A stretch of 64,000 bases of DNA from Glebionis coronaria (taxonomy: Eukaryota; Streptophyta; Magnoliopsida; Asterales; Asteraceae). The stretch lies in contig CM046877.1 of NCBI GenBank assembly GCA_025667525.1, positions 27,990,737-28,054,736 on the forward strand, read 5' to 3'. The translations under genes were made by a program, and so were the position numbers. Positions 49,990-63,389 of this stretch are shown here, in pieces. The stretch's first letter is position 1. Each line of letters opens with the position of its first letter. The notes under the pieces are model-generated. The model was not told where the DNA came from, searched no databases, and worked only from the letters and a program-made list of their open reading frames with translations.

Positions 49990-50882
49990 CAACCCACGTT
50001 TTTAGATAATTTCAATATAAATTTGTTTTTGTATGTTAGCGATTCTGTTTGGTAATCTATTTCTTGATAGCTCTCAATTTTAATAGAATAAAACTTGGAA
50101 TCAAATATTTCAGAGTCATATAATACATAAGCAAGTTGATCCTACATGAAATGTCAAAAAATACTTGTCCTTCTTTTGCATATTATTCACCTATGTTGGC
50201 TTCCCAAGGTTAAACAATATCATTTTTAGGTCAAATAACATGACGTTTTGTTAGAGCACACTCTTGATAGCTCTCAATTTTAATAGAATAAAACTTGGAA
50301 CGAAATATTTCAGAGTCATTTAATACATAAGCAAGTTGATCCTACATGAAATGTCAAAAAATACTTGTCCTTCTTTTGCATATTATTCACCTATGTAGGC
50401 TTCCCAAGGTTAAACAATATCATTTTTAGGTCAAATAACATGACGTTTTGTTAGAGCACACTCATGTCTTGACCTTTATACTATAATGTGCCGTCGAGAT
50501 GCTCTTTGTCTACTACATTCACAACTACCTCAAATACTAGCTGACCAACTTTTACACCAATAAAACACAACCAAAACTAAACAGAGCAAACATATAGATG
50601 TGTTTTATCCATCAAGAATCCGGGCAAATACATTATGCCCGGATTCTGTGTGGTCTATATGGACTGGAAATAATTTTAGAGTTTTTTTCTTAGGTTTGGA
50701 TGATTTGAGCCGGTTACGACATTTTTAGCTGTTCTTGGTAGGTTTTTATCAGTTTTTGATCGGGTTTAGTCGCTTTTGACCAATGCTTGCCTTGATAAAA
50801 GTACTCCTTTTTTCAAGCATCCATTTTCTTAGTTGTGGTCTTGAAACGGAGTCATGTATCACATGTTATGACCATTTTATTG
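49990..50882. repeat. Satellite unit 57 (893 bp, 2 subunits, type V)
   Basis: Has aacccacgtttttag, gattctg, gaacgaaat, ggattctgtg, agagtttttttc, ggttacgac and ccttgataaa. Last unit with gaacgaaat. Confidence 0.95.
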
Positions 50883-51776
50883 CAACCCACGTTTTCAGAT
50901 AATTTCAATATAAATTTGTTTTTGTATGTTAGTGATTCTGTTTGGTAATCTATTTCTTGATAGCTCTCAATTTTAATAGAATAAAACATGGAATCAAATA
51001 TTTCAGAGTCATATAATACATAAGCAAGTTGATCCTACATGAAATGTCAAAAAAATACTTGTCCTTCTTTTGCATATTATTCACCTATGTAGGCTTCCAA
51101 AGGTTAAACAATATCATTTTTAGGTCAAATAACATGACGTTTTGTTAGAGCACACTCTTGATAGCTCTCAATTTTAATAGAATAAAACTTGGAATCAAAT
51201 ATTTCAGAGTCATATAATACATAAGCAAGTTGATCCTACATGAAATGTCACAAAATACTTGTCCTTCTTTTGCATATTATTCACCTATGTAGGCTTCCCA
51301 AGGTTAAACAATATCATTTTTAGGTCAAATAACATGACGTTTTGTTAGAGCACACTCATGTCTTGACCTTTATACTATAATGTGCCGTCGAGATGCTCTT
51401 TGTCTACTACATTCACAACTACCTCAAATACTAGCTGACCAACTTTTACACCCATAAAACACAACCAAAACTAAACAGAGCAAACATATAGATGTGTTTT
51501 ATCCATCAAGAATCCGGGCAAATACATTATGCCCGGATTCTATGTGGTCTATATGGACTGGGAATAATTTTAGAGGTTTTTTCTTAGATTTGGAGGATTT
51601 GAGCCGGTTACGGCATTTTTAGCTGTTCTTGGTAGGTTTTTATCAGTTTTTGATCGGGTTTAGTCGCTTTTGACCAATGCTTGCCTGGATAAAAGTACTC
51701 CTTTTTTCAAGCATCCATTTTCTTAGTTGTGGTCTTGAAACGGAGTCATGTATCACATGTTTTGACCATTTTATTG
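50883..51776. repeat. Satellite unit 58 (894 bp, 2 subunits, type X)
   Basis: First X unit, with gttagtgattctg, the 7-A run, ttccaaagg, gtcacaaaatac in copy B, acacccataaaac, ctgggaat, agatttggaggattt and gttttgacc. Confidence 0.95.
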
Positions 51777-52669
51777 CAACCCACGTTTTCAGATAATTTC
51801 AAAATAAATTTGTTTTTGTATGTTAGCGATTCTGTTTGGTAATCTATTTCTTGATAGCTCTCAATTTTAATAGAATAAAACATGGAATCAAATATTTCAG
51901 AGTCATATAATACATAAGCAAGTTGATCCTACATAAAATTTCAAAAAATACGTGTCCTTCTTTTGCATATTATTCACCTATGTTGGCTTCCCAAGGTTAA
52001 ACAATATCATTTTTAGGTCAAATAACATGACGTTTTGTTAGAGCACACTCTTGATAGCTCTCAATTTTAATAGAATAAAACTTGGAATCAAATATTTCAG
52101 AGTCATTTAATACATAAGCAAGTTGATCCTACATGAAATGTCAAAAAATACTTGTCCTTCTTTTGCATATTATTCACCTATGTAGGCTTCCCAAGGTTAA
52201 ACAATATCATTTTTAGGTCAAATAACATGACGTTTTGTTAGAGCACACTCATATCTTGACCTTTATAATATAATGTGTCGTCGAGATGCTCTTTGTCTAC
52301 TACATTCACAACTACCTAAAATACTAGCTGACCAACTTTTACACCAATAAAACACAACCAAAACTAAACAGAGCAAACATATAGATGTGTTTTATCCATC
52401 AAGAATCCGGGAAAATACATTATGCCCGGATTCTATGTGGTCTATATGGACTGGAAATAATTTTAGAGGTTTTTTCTTAGGTTTGGATGATTTGAGCCGG
52501 TTACGACATTTTTAGCTGTTCTTGGTAGGTTTTTATCAGTTTTTGATCGGGTTTAGTCGCTTTTGACCAATGCTTGCCTGGATAAAAGTACTCCTTTTTT
52601 CAAGCATCCATTTTCTTAGTTGTGGTCTTGAAACGGAGTCATGTATCACATGTTATGACCATTTTATTG
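51777..52669. repeat. Satellite unit 59 (893 bp, 2 subunits)
   Basis: Neither clear X nor Y. It has tcaaaataaatttg, acataaaatttc, acgtgtcc, catatcttgacc, ttataatataatgtgtcg, acctaaaat, gggaaaatac and ggttacgac. Relatively diverged. Confidence 0.95.
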
Positions 52670-53563
52670 CAACCCACGTTTTCAGATAATTTCAATATAA
52701 ATTTGTTTTTGTATGTTAGCGATTTTGTTTGGTAATCTATTTCTTGATTGCTCTCAATTTTAATAGAATAAAACATGGAATCAAATATTTCAGAGTCATA
52801 TAATAAATAAGGAAGTTGATCCTACATGAAATGTCAAAAAAATACTTGTCCTTCTTTTGCATATTATTCACCTATGTAGGCTTCCCAAGGTTAAACAATA
52901 TCATTTTTAGGTCAAATAACATGACGTTTTGTTAGAGCACACTCTTGATAGCTCTCAATTTTAATAGAATAAAACTTGGAATCAAATATTTCAGAGTCAT
53001 ATAATACATAAGCAAGTTGATCCTACATGAAATGTCAAAAAATACATGTCCTTCTTTTGCATATTATTCACCTATGTAGGCTTCCCAAGGTTAAACAATA
53101 TCATTTTTAGGTCAAATAACATGACGTTTTGTTAGAGCACACTCATGTCTTGACCTTTATACTATAATGTGCCGTCGAGATGCTCTTTGTCTACTACATT
53201 CACAACTACCTCAAATACTAGCTGACCAACTTTTACACCCATAAAACACAACCAAAACTAAACAGAGCAAACATATAGATGTGTTTTATCCATCAAGAAT
53301 CCGGGCAAATACATTATGCCCGGATTCTATGTGGTCTATATGGACTGGAAATAATTTTAGAGGTTTTTTCTTAGGTTTGGATGATTTGAGCCGGTTACGG
53401 CATTTTTAGCTGTTCTTGGTAGGTTTTTATCAGTTTTTGATCGGGTTTAGTCACTTTTGACCAATGTTTGCCTGGATAAAAGTACTCCTTTTTTCAAGCA
53501 TCCATTTTCTTAGTTGTGGTCTTGAAACAGAGTCATGTATCACATGTTATGACCATTTTATTG
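52670..53563. repeat. Satellite unit 60 (894 bp, 2 subunits, type X)
   Basis: X type with gattttg, gattgctc, taataaataaggaag, tacatgtcc in copy B, acccataaaac and gaaacagag. Confidence 0.95.
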
Positions 53564-54456
53564 CAACCCACGTTTTCAGATAATTTCAATATAAATTTGT
53601 TTTTGTATGTTAGCGATTGTGTTTGGTAATCTATTTCTTGATAGCTCTCAATTTTAATAGAATAAAGCATGGAATCAAATATTTCAGAGTCATATAATAC
53701 ATAAGCAAGTTGATCCTACATGAAATGTCAAAAAATACTTGTCCTTCTTTTGCATATTATTCACCTATGTTGGCTTCCCAAGGTTAAACAGTATCATTTT
53801 TAGGTCAAATAACATGACGTTTTGTTAGAGCACACTCTTGATAGCTCTCAATTTTAATAGAATAAAACTTGGAATCAAATATTTCAGAGTCATTTAATAC
53901 ATAAGCAAATTGATCCTACATGAAATGTCAAAAAATACTTGTCCTTCTTTTGCATATTATTCACCTATGTGGGCTTCCCAAGGTTAAACAATATCATTTT
54001 TAGGTCAAATAATATGACGTTTTTTTAGAGCACACTCATGTCTTGACCTTTATACTATAATGTGTTGTCGAGATGCTCTTTGTCTAATACATTCACAACT
54101 ACCTCAAATACTAGCTGACCAACTTTTACACCAATAAAATACAACGAAAACTAAACAGAGCAAACATAAAGATGTGTTTTATCCATCAAGAATCCGGGCA
54201 AATACATTATGCCCGGATTTTATGTGGTCTATATGGACTGGAAATAATTTTAGAGGTTTTTTCTTAGGTTTGGATGATTTGAGCCGGTTACGGCATTTTT
54301 AGCTGTTCTTGGTAGGTTTTTATCAGTTTTTGATCGGGTTTAGTCACTTTTGACCAATGTTTGCCTGGATAAAAGTACTCCTTTTTTCAAGCATCCATTT
54401 TCTTAGTTGTGGTCTTGAAACAGAGTCATGTATCACATGTTATGACCATTTTATTG
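53564..54456. repeat. Satellite unit 61 (893 bp, 2 subunits, type Y)
   Basis: First Y unit, with aaagcatgg, aacagtatc, gcaaattgat, atgtgggc, aatatgacg, gtgttgtcg, gtctaatac, aaaatacaacg, cataaagatg and gaaacagag. Confidence 0.95.
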
Positions 54457-55349
54457 CAACCCACGTTTTCAGATAATTTCAATATAAATTTGTTTTTGTA
54501 TGTTAGCGATTGTGTTTGGTAATCTATTTCTTGATAGCTCTCAATTTTAATAGAATAAAACATGGAATCAAATATTTCAGAGTCATATAATACATAAGCA
54601 AGTTGATCCTACATGAAATGTCAAAAAATACTTGTCCTTCTTTTGCATATTATTCACCTATGTTGGCTTCCCAAGGTTAAACAGTATCATTTTTAGGTCA
54701 AATAACATGACGTTTTGTTAGAGAACACTCTTGATAGCTCTCAATTTTAATAGAATAAAACTTGGAATCAAATATTTCAGAGTCATTTAATACATAAGCA
54801 AATTGATCCTACATGAAATGTCAAAAAATACTTGTCCTTCTTTTGCATATTATTCACCTATGTAGGCTTCACAAGGTTAAACAATATCATTTTTAGGTCA
54901 AATAACATGACGTTTTGTTAGAGCACACTCATGTCTTGACCTTTATACTATAATGTGCCGTCGAGATGCTCTTTGTCTAATACATTCACAACTACCTCAA
55001 ATACCAGCTGACCAACTTTTACACCAATAAAACACAACCAAAACTAAACAGAGCAAACATATAGATGTGTTTTATCCATCAAGAATCCGGGCAAATACAT
55101 TATGCCCGGATTCTATGTGGTCTATATGGACTGGAAATAATTTTAGAGGTTTTTTCTTAGGTTTGGATTATTTGAGCCGGTTACGATATTTTTAGCTGTT
55201 CTTGGTAGGTTTTTATCAGTTTTTGATCGGGTTTAGTCGCTTTTGACCAATGCTTGCCTGGATAAAAGTACTCCTTTTTTCAAGCATCCATTTTCTTAGT
55301 TGTGGTCTTGAAACGGAGTCATGTATCTCATGTTATGACCATTTTATTG
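54457..55349. repeat. Satellite unit 62 (893 bp, 2 subunits, type Y)
   Basis: Y type with gagaacactc, ttcacaagg, ataccagc, ggattatttg, ggttacgat and gtatctcatg. Confidence 0.95.
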
Positions 55350-56242
55350 CAACCCACGTTTTCAGATAATTTCAATATAAATTTGTTTTTGTATGTTAGC
55401 GATTGTGTTTGGTAATATATTTCTTGATAGCTCTCAATTTTAATAGAATAAAACATGGAATCAAATATTTCAGAGTCATATAATACATAAGCAAGTTGAT
55501 CCTACATGAAATGTCAAAAAATACTTGTCCTTCTTTTGCATATTATTCACCTATGTTGGCTTCCCAAGGTTAAACAGTATCATTTTTAGGTCAAATAACA
55601 TGACGTTTTCTTAGAGCACACTCTTGATAGCTCTCAATTTTAATAGAATAAAACTTGGAATCAAATATTTCAGAGTCATTTAATACATAAGCAAATTGAT
55701 CCTACATGAAATGTCAAAAAATACTTGTCCTTCTTTTGCATATTATTCACCTATGTAGGCTTCCCAAGGTTAAACAATATCATTTTTAGGTCAAATAACA
55801 TGACGTTTTGTTAGAGCACACTCATGTCTTGACCTTTATACTATAATGTGCCGTCGAGATGCTCTTTGTCTAATACATTCACAACTACCTCAAATACTAG
55901 CTGACCAACTTTTACACCAATAAAACACAACCAAAACTAAACAGAGCAAACATATAGATGTGTTTTATCCATCAAGAATCCGGGCAAATACATTATGCCC
56001 GGATTCTATGTGGTCTATATGGACTGGAAATAATTTTAGAGGTTTTTTCTTAGGTTTGGATGATTTGAGCCGGTTACGATATTTTTAGCTGTTCTTGGTA
56101 GGTTTTTATCAGTTTTTGATCGGGTTTAGTCGCTTTTGACCAATGCTTGCCTGGATAAAAGTACTCCTTTTTTCAAGCATCCATTTTCTTAGTTGTGGTC
56201 TTGAAACGGAGTCATGTATCACATGTTATGACCATTTTATTG
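55350..56242. repeat. Satellite unit 63 (893 bp, 2 subunits, type Y)
   Basis: Y type with ggtaatatat, acgttttctt and ggttacgat, the last shared with unit 62. Confidence 0.95.
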
Positions 56243-57136
56243 CAACCCACGTTTTCAGATAATTTCAATATAAATTTGTTTTTGTATGTTAGCGATTCTG
56301 TTTGGTAATCTATTTCTTGATAGCTCTCAATTTTAATAGAATAAAACATGGAATCAAATATTTCAGAGTCATATAATAAATAAGCAAGTTGATCCTACAT
56401 GAAATGTCAAAAAAATACTTGTCCTTCTTTTGCATATTATTCATCTATGTAGGCTTCCCAAGGTTAAACAATATCATTTTTAGGTCAAATAACATGACGT
56501 TTTGTTAGAGCACACTCTTGATAGCTCTCAATTTTAATAGAATAAAACTTGGAATCAAATATTTCAGAGTCATTTAATACATAAGCAAGTTGATCCTACA
56601 TGAAATGTCAAAAAATACTTGTCCTTCTTTTGCATATTATTCACCTATGTAGGCTTCCCAAGGTTAAACAATATCATTTTTAGGTCAAATAACATGACGT
56701 TTTGTTAAAGCACACTCATGTCTTGACCTTTATACTATAATGTGCCGTCGAGATGCTCTTTGTCTACTACATTCACAACTACCTCAAATACTAGCTGACC
56801 AACTTTTACACCCATAAAACACAACCAAAACTAAACAGAGCAAACATATAGATGTGTTTTATCCATCAAGAATCCGGGAAAATACATTATGCCCGGATTC
56901 TATGTGGTCTATATGGACTGGAAATAATTTTAGAGGTTTTTTCTTAGGTTTGGATGATTTGAGCCGGTTACGGCATTTTTAGCTGTTCTTGGTAGGTTTT
57001 TATCAGTTTTTGATCGGGTTTAGTCACTTTTGACCAATGTTTGCCTGGATAAAAGTACTCCTTTTTTCAAGCATCCATTTTCTTAGTTGTGGTCTTGAAA
57101 CGGAGTCATGTATCACATGTTATGACCATTTTATTG
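56243..57136. repeat. Satellite unit 64 (894 bp, 2 subunits, type X)
   Basis: X type with taataaataag, tcatctatg, catttaat in copy B, gttaaagc and gggaaaatac. Confidence 0.95.
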
Positions 57137-58029
57137 CAACCCACGTTTTCAGATAATTTCAATATAAATTTGTTTTTGTATGTTAGCGATTGTGTTTGGT
57201 AATCTATTTCTTGATAGCTCTCAATTTTAATAGAATAAAACATGGAATCAAATATTTCAGAGTCATATAATACATAAGCAAGTTGATCCTACATGAAATG
57301 TCAAAAAATACTTGTCCTTCTTTTGCATATTATTCACCTATGTTGGCTTCCCAAGGTTAAACAGTATAATTTTTAGGTCAAATAACATGACGTTTTGTTA
57401 GAGCACACTCTTGATAGCTCTCAATTTTAATAGAATAAAACTTGGAATCAAATATTTCAGAGTCATTTAATACATAAGCAAATTGATCCTACATGAAATG
57501 TCAAAAAATACTTGTCCTTCTTTTGCATATTATTCACCTATGTAGGCTTCCCAAGGTTAAACAATATCATTTTTAGGTCAAATAACATGACGTTTTGTTA
57601 GAGCACACTCATGTCTTGACCTTTATACTATAATCTGCCGTCGAGATGCTCTTTGTCTAATACATTCACAACTACCTCAAATACTAGCTGACCAACTTTT
57701 ACACCAATAAAACACAACCAAAACTAAACAGAGCAAACATATAGATGTGTTTTATCCATCAAGAATCCGGGCAAATACATTATGCCCGGATTCTATGTGG
57801 TCTATATGGACTGGAAATAATTTTAGAGGTTTTTTCTTAGGTTTGGATGATTTGAGCCGGTTACGACATTTTTAGCTGTTCTTGGTAGGTTTTTATCAGT
57901 TTTTGATCGGGTTTAGTCGCTTTTGACCAATGCTTGCCTGGATAAAAGTACTCCTTTTTTCAAGCATCCATTTTCTTAGTTGTGGTCTTGAAACGGAGTC
58001 ATGTATCACATGTTATGACCATTTTATTG
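57137..58029. repeat. Satellite unit 65 (893 bp, 2 subunits, type Y)
   Basis: Y type with aacagtataat, aatctgccg and ggttacgac. Confidence 0.95.
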
Positions 58030-58923
58030 CAACCCACGTTTTCAGATAATTTCAATATAAATTTGTTTTTGTATGTTAGCGATTCTGTTTGGTAATCTAT
58101 TTCTTGATAGCTCTCAATTTTAATAGAATAAAACATGGAATCAAATATTTCAGAGTCATATAATAGATAAGCAAGTTGATCCTACATGAAATGTCAAAAA
58201 AATACTTGTCCTTCTTTTGCATATTATTCACCTATGTAGGCTTCCCAAGGTTAAACAATATCATTTTTAGGTCAAATAACATGACGTTTTGTTAGAGCAC
58301 ACTCTTGATAGCTCTCAATTTTAATAGAATAAAACTTGGAATCAAATATTTCAGAGTCATATAATACATAAGCAAGTTGATCCTACATGAAATGTCAAAA
58401 AATACTTGTCCTTCTTTTGCATATTATTCACCTATGTAGGCTTCCCAAGGTTAAACAATATCATTTTTAGGTCAAATAACATGACGTTTTGTTAGAGCAC
58501 ACTCATGTCTTGACCTTTATACTATAATGTGCCGTCGAGATGCTCTTTGTCTACTACATTCACAACTACCTCAAATACTAGCTGACCAACTTTTACACCC
58601 ATAAAACACAACCAAAACTAAACAGAGCAAACATATAGATGTGTTTTATCCATCAAGAATCCGGGCAAATACATTATGCCCGGATTCTATGTGGTCTATA
58701 TGGACTGGAAATAATTTTAGAGGTTTTTTCTTAGGTTTGGATGATTTGAGCCGGTTACGGCATTTTTAGCTGTTCTTGGTAGGTTTTTATCAGTTTTTGA
58801 TCGGGTTTAGTCACTTTTGACCAATGTTTGCCTGGATAAAAGTACTCCTTTTTTCAAGCATCCATTTTCTTAGTTGTGGTCTTGAAACGGAGTCATGTAT
58901 CACATGTTATGACCATTTTATTG
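58030..58923. repeat. Satellite unit 66 (894 bp, 2 subunits, type X)
   Basis: X type with taatagataag; otherwise close to units 69 and 71. Confidence 0.95.
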
Positions 58924-59816
58924 CAACCCATGTTTTCAGATAATTTCAATATAAATTTGTTTTTGTATGTTAGCGATTGTGTTTGGTAATCTATTTCTTG
59001 ATAGCTCTCAATTTTAATAGAATAAAACATGGAATCAAATATTTCTGAGTCATATAATACATAAGCAAGTTGATCCTACATGAAATGTCAAAAAATACTT
59101 GTCCTTCTTTTGTATATTATTCACCTATGTTGGCTTCCCAAGGTTAAACAGTATCAGTTTTAGGTCAAATAACATGACGTTTTGTTAGAGCACACTCTTG
59201 ATAGCTCTCAATTTTAATAGAATAAAACTTGGAATCAAATATTTCAGAGTCATTTAATACATAAGCAAATTGATCTTACATGAAATGTCAAAAAATACTT
59301 GTCCTTCTTTTGCATATTATTCACCTATGTAGGCTTCCCAAGGTTAAACAATATCATTTTTAGGTCAAATAACATGACGTTTTGTTAGAGCACACTCATG
59401 TCTTGACCTTTATACTATAATGTGCCGTCGAGATGCTCTTTGTCTAATACATTCACAACTACCTCAAATACTAGCTGACCAACTTTTACACCAATAAAAC
59501 ACAACCAAAACTAAAAAGAGCAAACATATAGATGTGTTTTATCCATCAAGAATCCGGGCAAATACATTATGCCCGGATTCTATGTGGTCTATATGGACTG
59601 GAAATAATTTTAGAGGTTTTTTCTTAGGTTTGGATGATTTGAGCCGGTTACGACATTTTTAGCTGTTCTTGGTAGGTTTTTATCAGTTTTTGATCGGGTT
59701 TAGTCGCTTTTGACCAATGCTTGCCTGGATAAAAGTACTCCTTTTTTCAAGCATCCATTTTCTTAGTTGTGGTCTTGAAACGGAGTCATGTATCACATGT
59801 TATGACCATTTTATTG
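58924..59816. repeat. Satellite unit 67 (893 bp, 2 subunits, type Y)
   Basis: Y type starting aacccatg, with atttctgag, tgtatattattc, aacagtatcag, gatcttac and ctaaaaagag. Confidence 0.95.
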
Positions 59817-60709
59817 CAACCCATGTTTTCAGATAATTTCAATATAAATTTGTTTTTGTATGTTAGCGATTGTGTTTGGTAATCTATTTCTTGATAGCTC
59901 TCAATTTTAATAGAATAAAACATGGAATCAAATATTTTTGAGTCATATAATACATAAGCAAGTTGATCCTACATGAAATGTCAAAAAATACTTGTCCTTC
60001 TTTTGCATATTATTCACCTATGTTGGCTTCCCAAGGTTAAACAGTATCATTTTTAGGTCAAATAACATGATGTTTTGTTAGAGAACACTCTTGATAGCTC
60101 TCAATTTTAATAGAATAAAACTTGGAATCAAATATTTAAGAGTCATTTAATACATAAGCAAATTGATCTTACATGAAATGTCAAAAAATACTTGTCCTTC
60201 TTTTGCATATTATTCACCTATGTAGGCTTCCCAAGGTTAAACAATATCATTTTTAGGTCAAATAACATGACGTTTTGTTAGAGCACACTCATGTCTTGAC
60301 CTTTATACTATAATGTGCCGTCGAGATGCTCTTTGTCTAATACATTCACAACTACCTCAAATACTAGCTGACCAACTTTTACACCAATAAAACACAACCA
60401 AAACTAAACAGAGCAAACATATAGATGTGTTTTATCCATCAACAATCCGGGCAAATACATTATGCCCGGATTCTATGTGTTCTATATGGACTGGAAATAA
60501 TTTTAGAGGTTTTTTCTTAGGTTTGGATGATTTGAGCCGGTTACGACATTTTTAGCTGTTCTTGGTAGGTTTTTATCAGTTTTTGATCGGGTTTAGTCGC
60601 TTTTGACCAATGCTTGCCTGGATAAAAGTACTCCTTTTTTCAAGCATCCATTTTCTTAGTTGTGGTCTTGAAACGGAGTCATGTATCACATGTTATGACC
60701 ATTTTATTG
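59817..60709. repeat. Satellite unit 68 (893 bp, 2 subunits, type Y)
   Basis: Y type starting aacccatg, with atttttgag, acatgatg, gagaacactc, atttaagag, gatcttac, caacaatcc and gtgttct. Confidence 0.95.
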
Positions 60710-61603
60710 CAACCCACGTTTTCAGATAATTTCAGTATAAATTTGTTTTTGTATGTTAGCGATTCTGTTTGGTAATCTATTTCTTGATAGCTCTCAATTT
60801 TAATAGAATAAAACATGGAATCAAATATTTCAGAGTCATATAATACATAAGCAAGTTGATCCTACATGAAATGTCAAAAAAATACTTGTCCTTCTTTTGC
60901 ATATTATTCACCTATGTAGGCTTCCCAAGGTTAAACAATATCATTTTTAGGTCAAATAACATGACGTTTTGTTAGAGCACACTCTTGATAGCTCTCAATT
61001 TTAATAGAATAAAACTTGGAATCAAATATTTCAGAGTCATATAATACATAAGCAAGTTGATCCTACATGAAATGTCAAAAAATACTTGTCCTTCTTTTGC
61101 ATATTATTCACCTATGTAGGCTTCCCAAGGTTAAACAATATCATTTTTAGGTCAAATAACATGACGTTTTGTTAGAGCACACTCATGTCTTGACCTTTAT
61201 ACTATAATGTGCCGTCGAGATGCTCTTTGTCTACTACATTCACAACTACCTCAAATACTAGCTGACCAACTTTTACACCCATAAAACACAACCAAAACTA
61301 AACAGAGCAAACATATAGATGTGTTTTATCCATCAAGAATTCGGGCAAATACATTATGCCCGGATTCTATGTGGTCTATATGGACTGGAAATAATTTTAG
61401 AGGTTTTTTCTTAGGTTTGGATGATTTGAGCCGGTTACGGCATTTTTAGCTGTTCTTGGTAGGTTTTTATCAGTTTTTGATCGGGTTTAGTCACTTTTGA
61501 CCAATGTTTGCCTGGATAAAAGTACTCCTTTTTTCAAGCATCCATTTTCTTAGTTGTGGTCTTGAAACGGAGTCATGTATCACATGTTATGACCATTTTA
61601 TTG
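60710..61603. repeat. Satellite unit 69 (894 bp, 2 subunits, type X)
   Basis: X type with ttcagtataa and a left palindrome arm change gaattcggg, shared with unit 71. Confidence 0.95.
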
Positions 61604-62496
61604 CAACCCATGTTTTCAGATAATTTCAATATAAATTTGTTTTTGTATGTTAGTGATTGTGTTTGGTAATCTATTTCTTGATAGCTCTCAATTTTAATAG
61701 AATAAAACATGGAATCAAATATTTCTGAGTCATATAATACATAAGCAAGTTGATCCTACATGAAATGTCAAAAAATACTTGTCCTTCTTTTGCATATTAT
61801 TCACCTATGTTGGCTTCCCAAGGTTAAACAGTATCATTTTTAGGTCAAATAACATGATGTTTTGTTAGAGCACACTCTTGATAGCTCTCAATTTTAATAG
61901 AATAAAACTTGGAATCAAATATTTCAGAATCATTTAATACATAAGCAAATTGATCTTACATGAAATGTCAAAAAATACTTGTCCTTCTTTTGCATATTAT
62001 TCACCTATGTAGGCTTCCCAAGGTTAAACAATATCATTTTTAGGTCAAATAACATGACGTTTTGTTAGAGCACACTCATGTCTTGACCTTTATACTATAA
62101 TGTGCCGTCGAGATGCTCTTTGTCTAATACATTCACAACTACCTCAAATACTAGCTGACCAACTTTTACACCAATAAAACACAACCAAAACTAAACAGAG
62201 CAAACATATAGATGTGTTTTATCCATCAAGAATCCGGGCAAATAAATTATGCCCGGATTCTATGTGGTCTATATGGACTAGAAATAATTTTAGAGGTTTT
62301 TTCTTAGGTTTGGATGATTTGAGCCGGTTACGACATTTTTAGCTGTTCTTGGTAGGTTTTTATCAGTTTTTGATCGGGTTTAGTCGCTTTTGACCAATGC
62401 TTGCCTGGATAAAAGTACTCCTTTTTTCAAACATCCATTTTCTTAGTTGTGGTCTTGAAACGGAGTCATGTATCACATGTTATGACCATTTTATTG
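61604..62496. repeat. Satellite unit 70 (893 bp, 2 subunits, type Y)
   Basis: Y type starting aacccatg, with gttagtgattg, atttctgag, acatgatg, cagaatcatt, gatcttac, aataaatt in the loop, ggactagaaat and caaacatcc. Confidence 0.95.
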
Positions 62497-63389
62497 CAAC
62501 CCACGTTTTCAGATAATTTCAATATAAATTTGTTTTTGTATGTTAGCGATTCTGTTTGGTAATCTATTTCTTGATAGCTCTCAATTTTAATAGAATAAAA
62601 CATGGAATCAAATATTTCAGAGTCATATAATACATAAGCAAGTTGATCCTACATGAAATGTCAAAAAAATACTTGTCCTTCTTTTGCATATTATTCACCT
62701 ATGTAGGCTTCCCAAGGTTAAACAATATCATTTTTAGGTCAAATAACATGACGTTTTGTTAGAGCACACTCTTGATAGCTCTCAATTTTAATAGAATAAA
62801 ACTTGGAATCAAATATTTAAGAGTCATATAATACATAAGCAAGTTGATCCTACATGAAATGTCAAAAAATACTTGTCCTTCTTTTGCATATTATTCACCT
62901 ATGTAGGCTTCCCAAGGTTAAACAATATCATTTTTAGGTCAAATAACATGACGTTTTGTTAGAGCACACTCATGTCTTGACCTTTATACTATAATGTGCC
63001 GTCGAGATGCTCTTTGTCTACTACATTCACAACTACCTCAAATACTAGCTGACCAACTTTTACACCCATAAAACACAACCAAAACTAAACAGAGCAAACA
63101 TATAGATGTGTTTTATCCATCAAGAATTCGGGCAAATACATTATGCCCGGATTCTATGTGGTCTATATGGACTGGAAATAATTTTAGAGGTTTTTTCTTA
63201 GGTTTGGATGATTTGAGCCGGTTACGACATTTTTAGCTGTTCTTGGTAGGTTTTATCAGTTTTTGATCGGGTTTAGTCGCGTTTGACCAATGCTTGCCTG
63301 GATAAAAGTACTCCTTTTTTCAAGCATCCATTTTCTTAGTTGTGGTCTTGAAACGGAGTCATGTATCACATGTTATGACCATTTTATTG
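62497..63389. repeat. Satellite unit 71 (893 bp, 2 subunits, type X)
   Basis: X type with atttaagag in copy B, gaattcggg, ggttacgac, a 1-bp deletion in taggttttatc that offsets the 7-A insertion, and tcgcgtttg. Confidence 0.95.

Larger units (their letters stand above)
40193..50882. repeat. S/T/U/V mixed block (units 46-57)
   Basis: Units 46 and 50 (S) share aacctacgtttttag, gtcagaaaat, gaacgaaat and gaacccggg. Units 47, 51 and 53 (T) share the cagaaaat A copy, aaataaatgac and gtgtcgtcg. Unit 48 (U) resembles unit 43 through gataactc and taataataag. Units 49, 52, 55 and 57 (V) share gattctg and gaacgaaat. S-T-U-V is followed by S-T-V-T and then less regular mixtures. Confidence 0.75.
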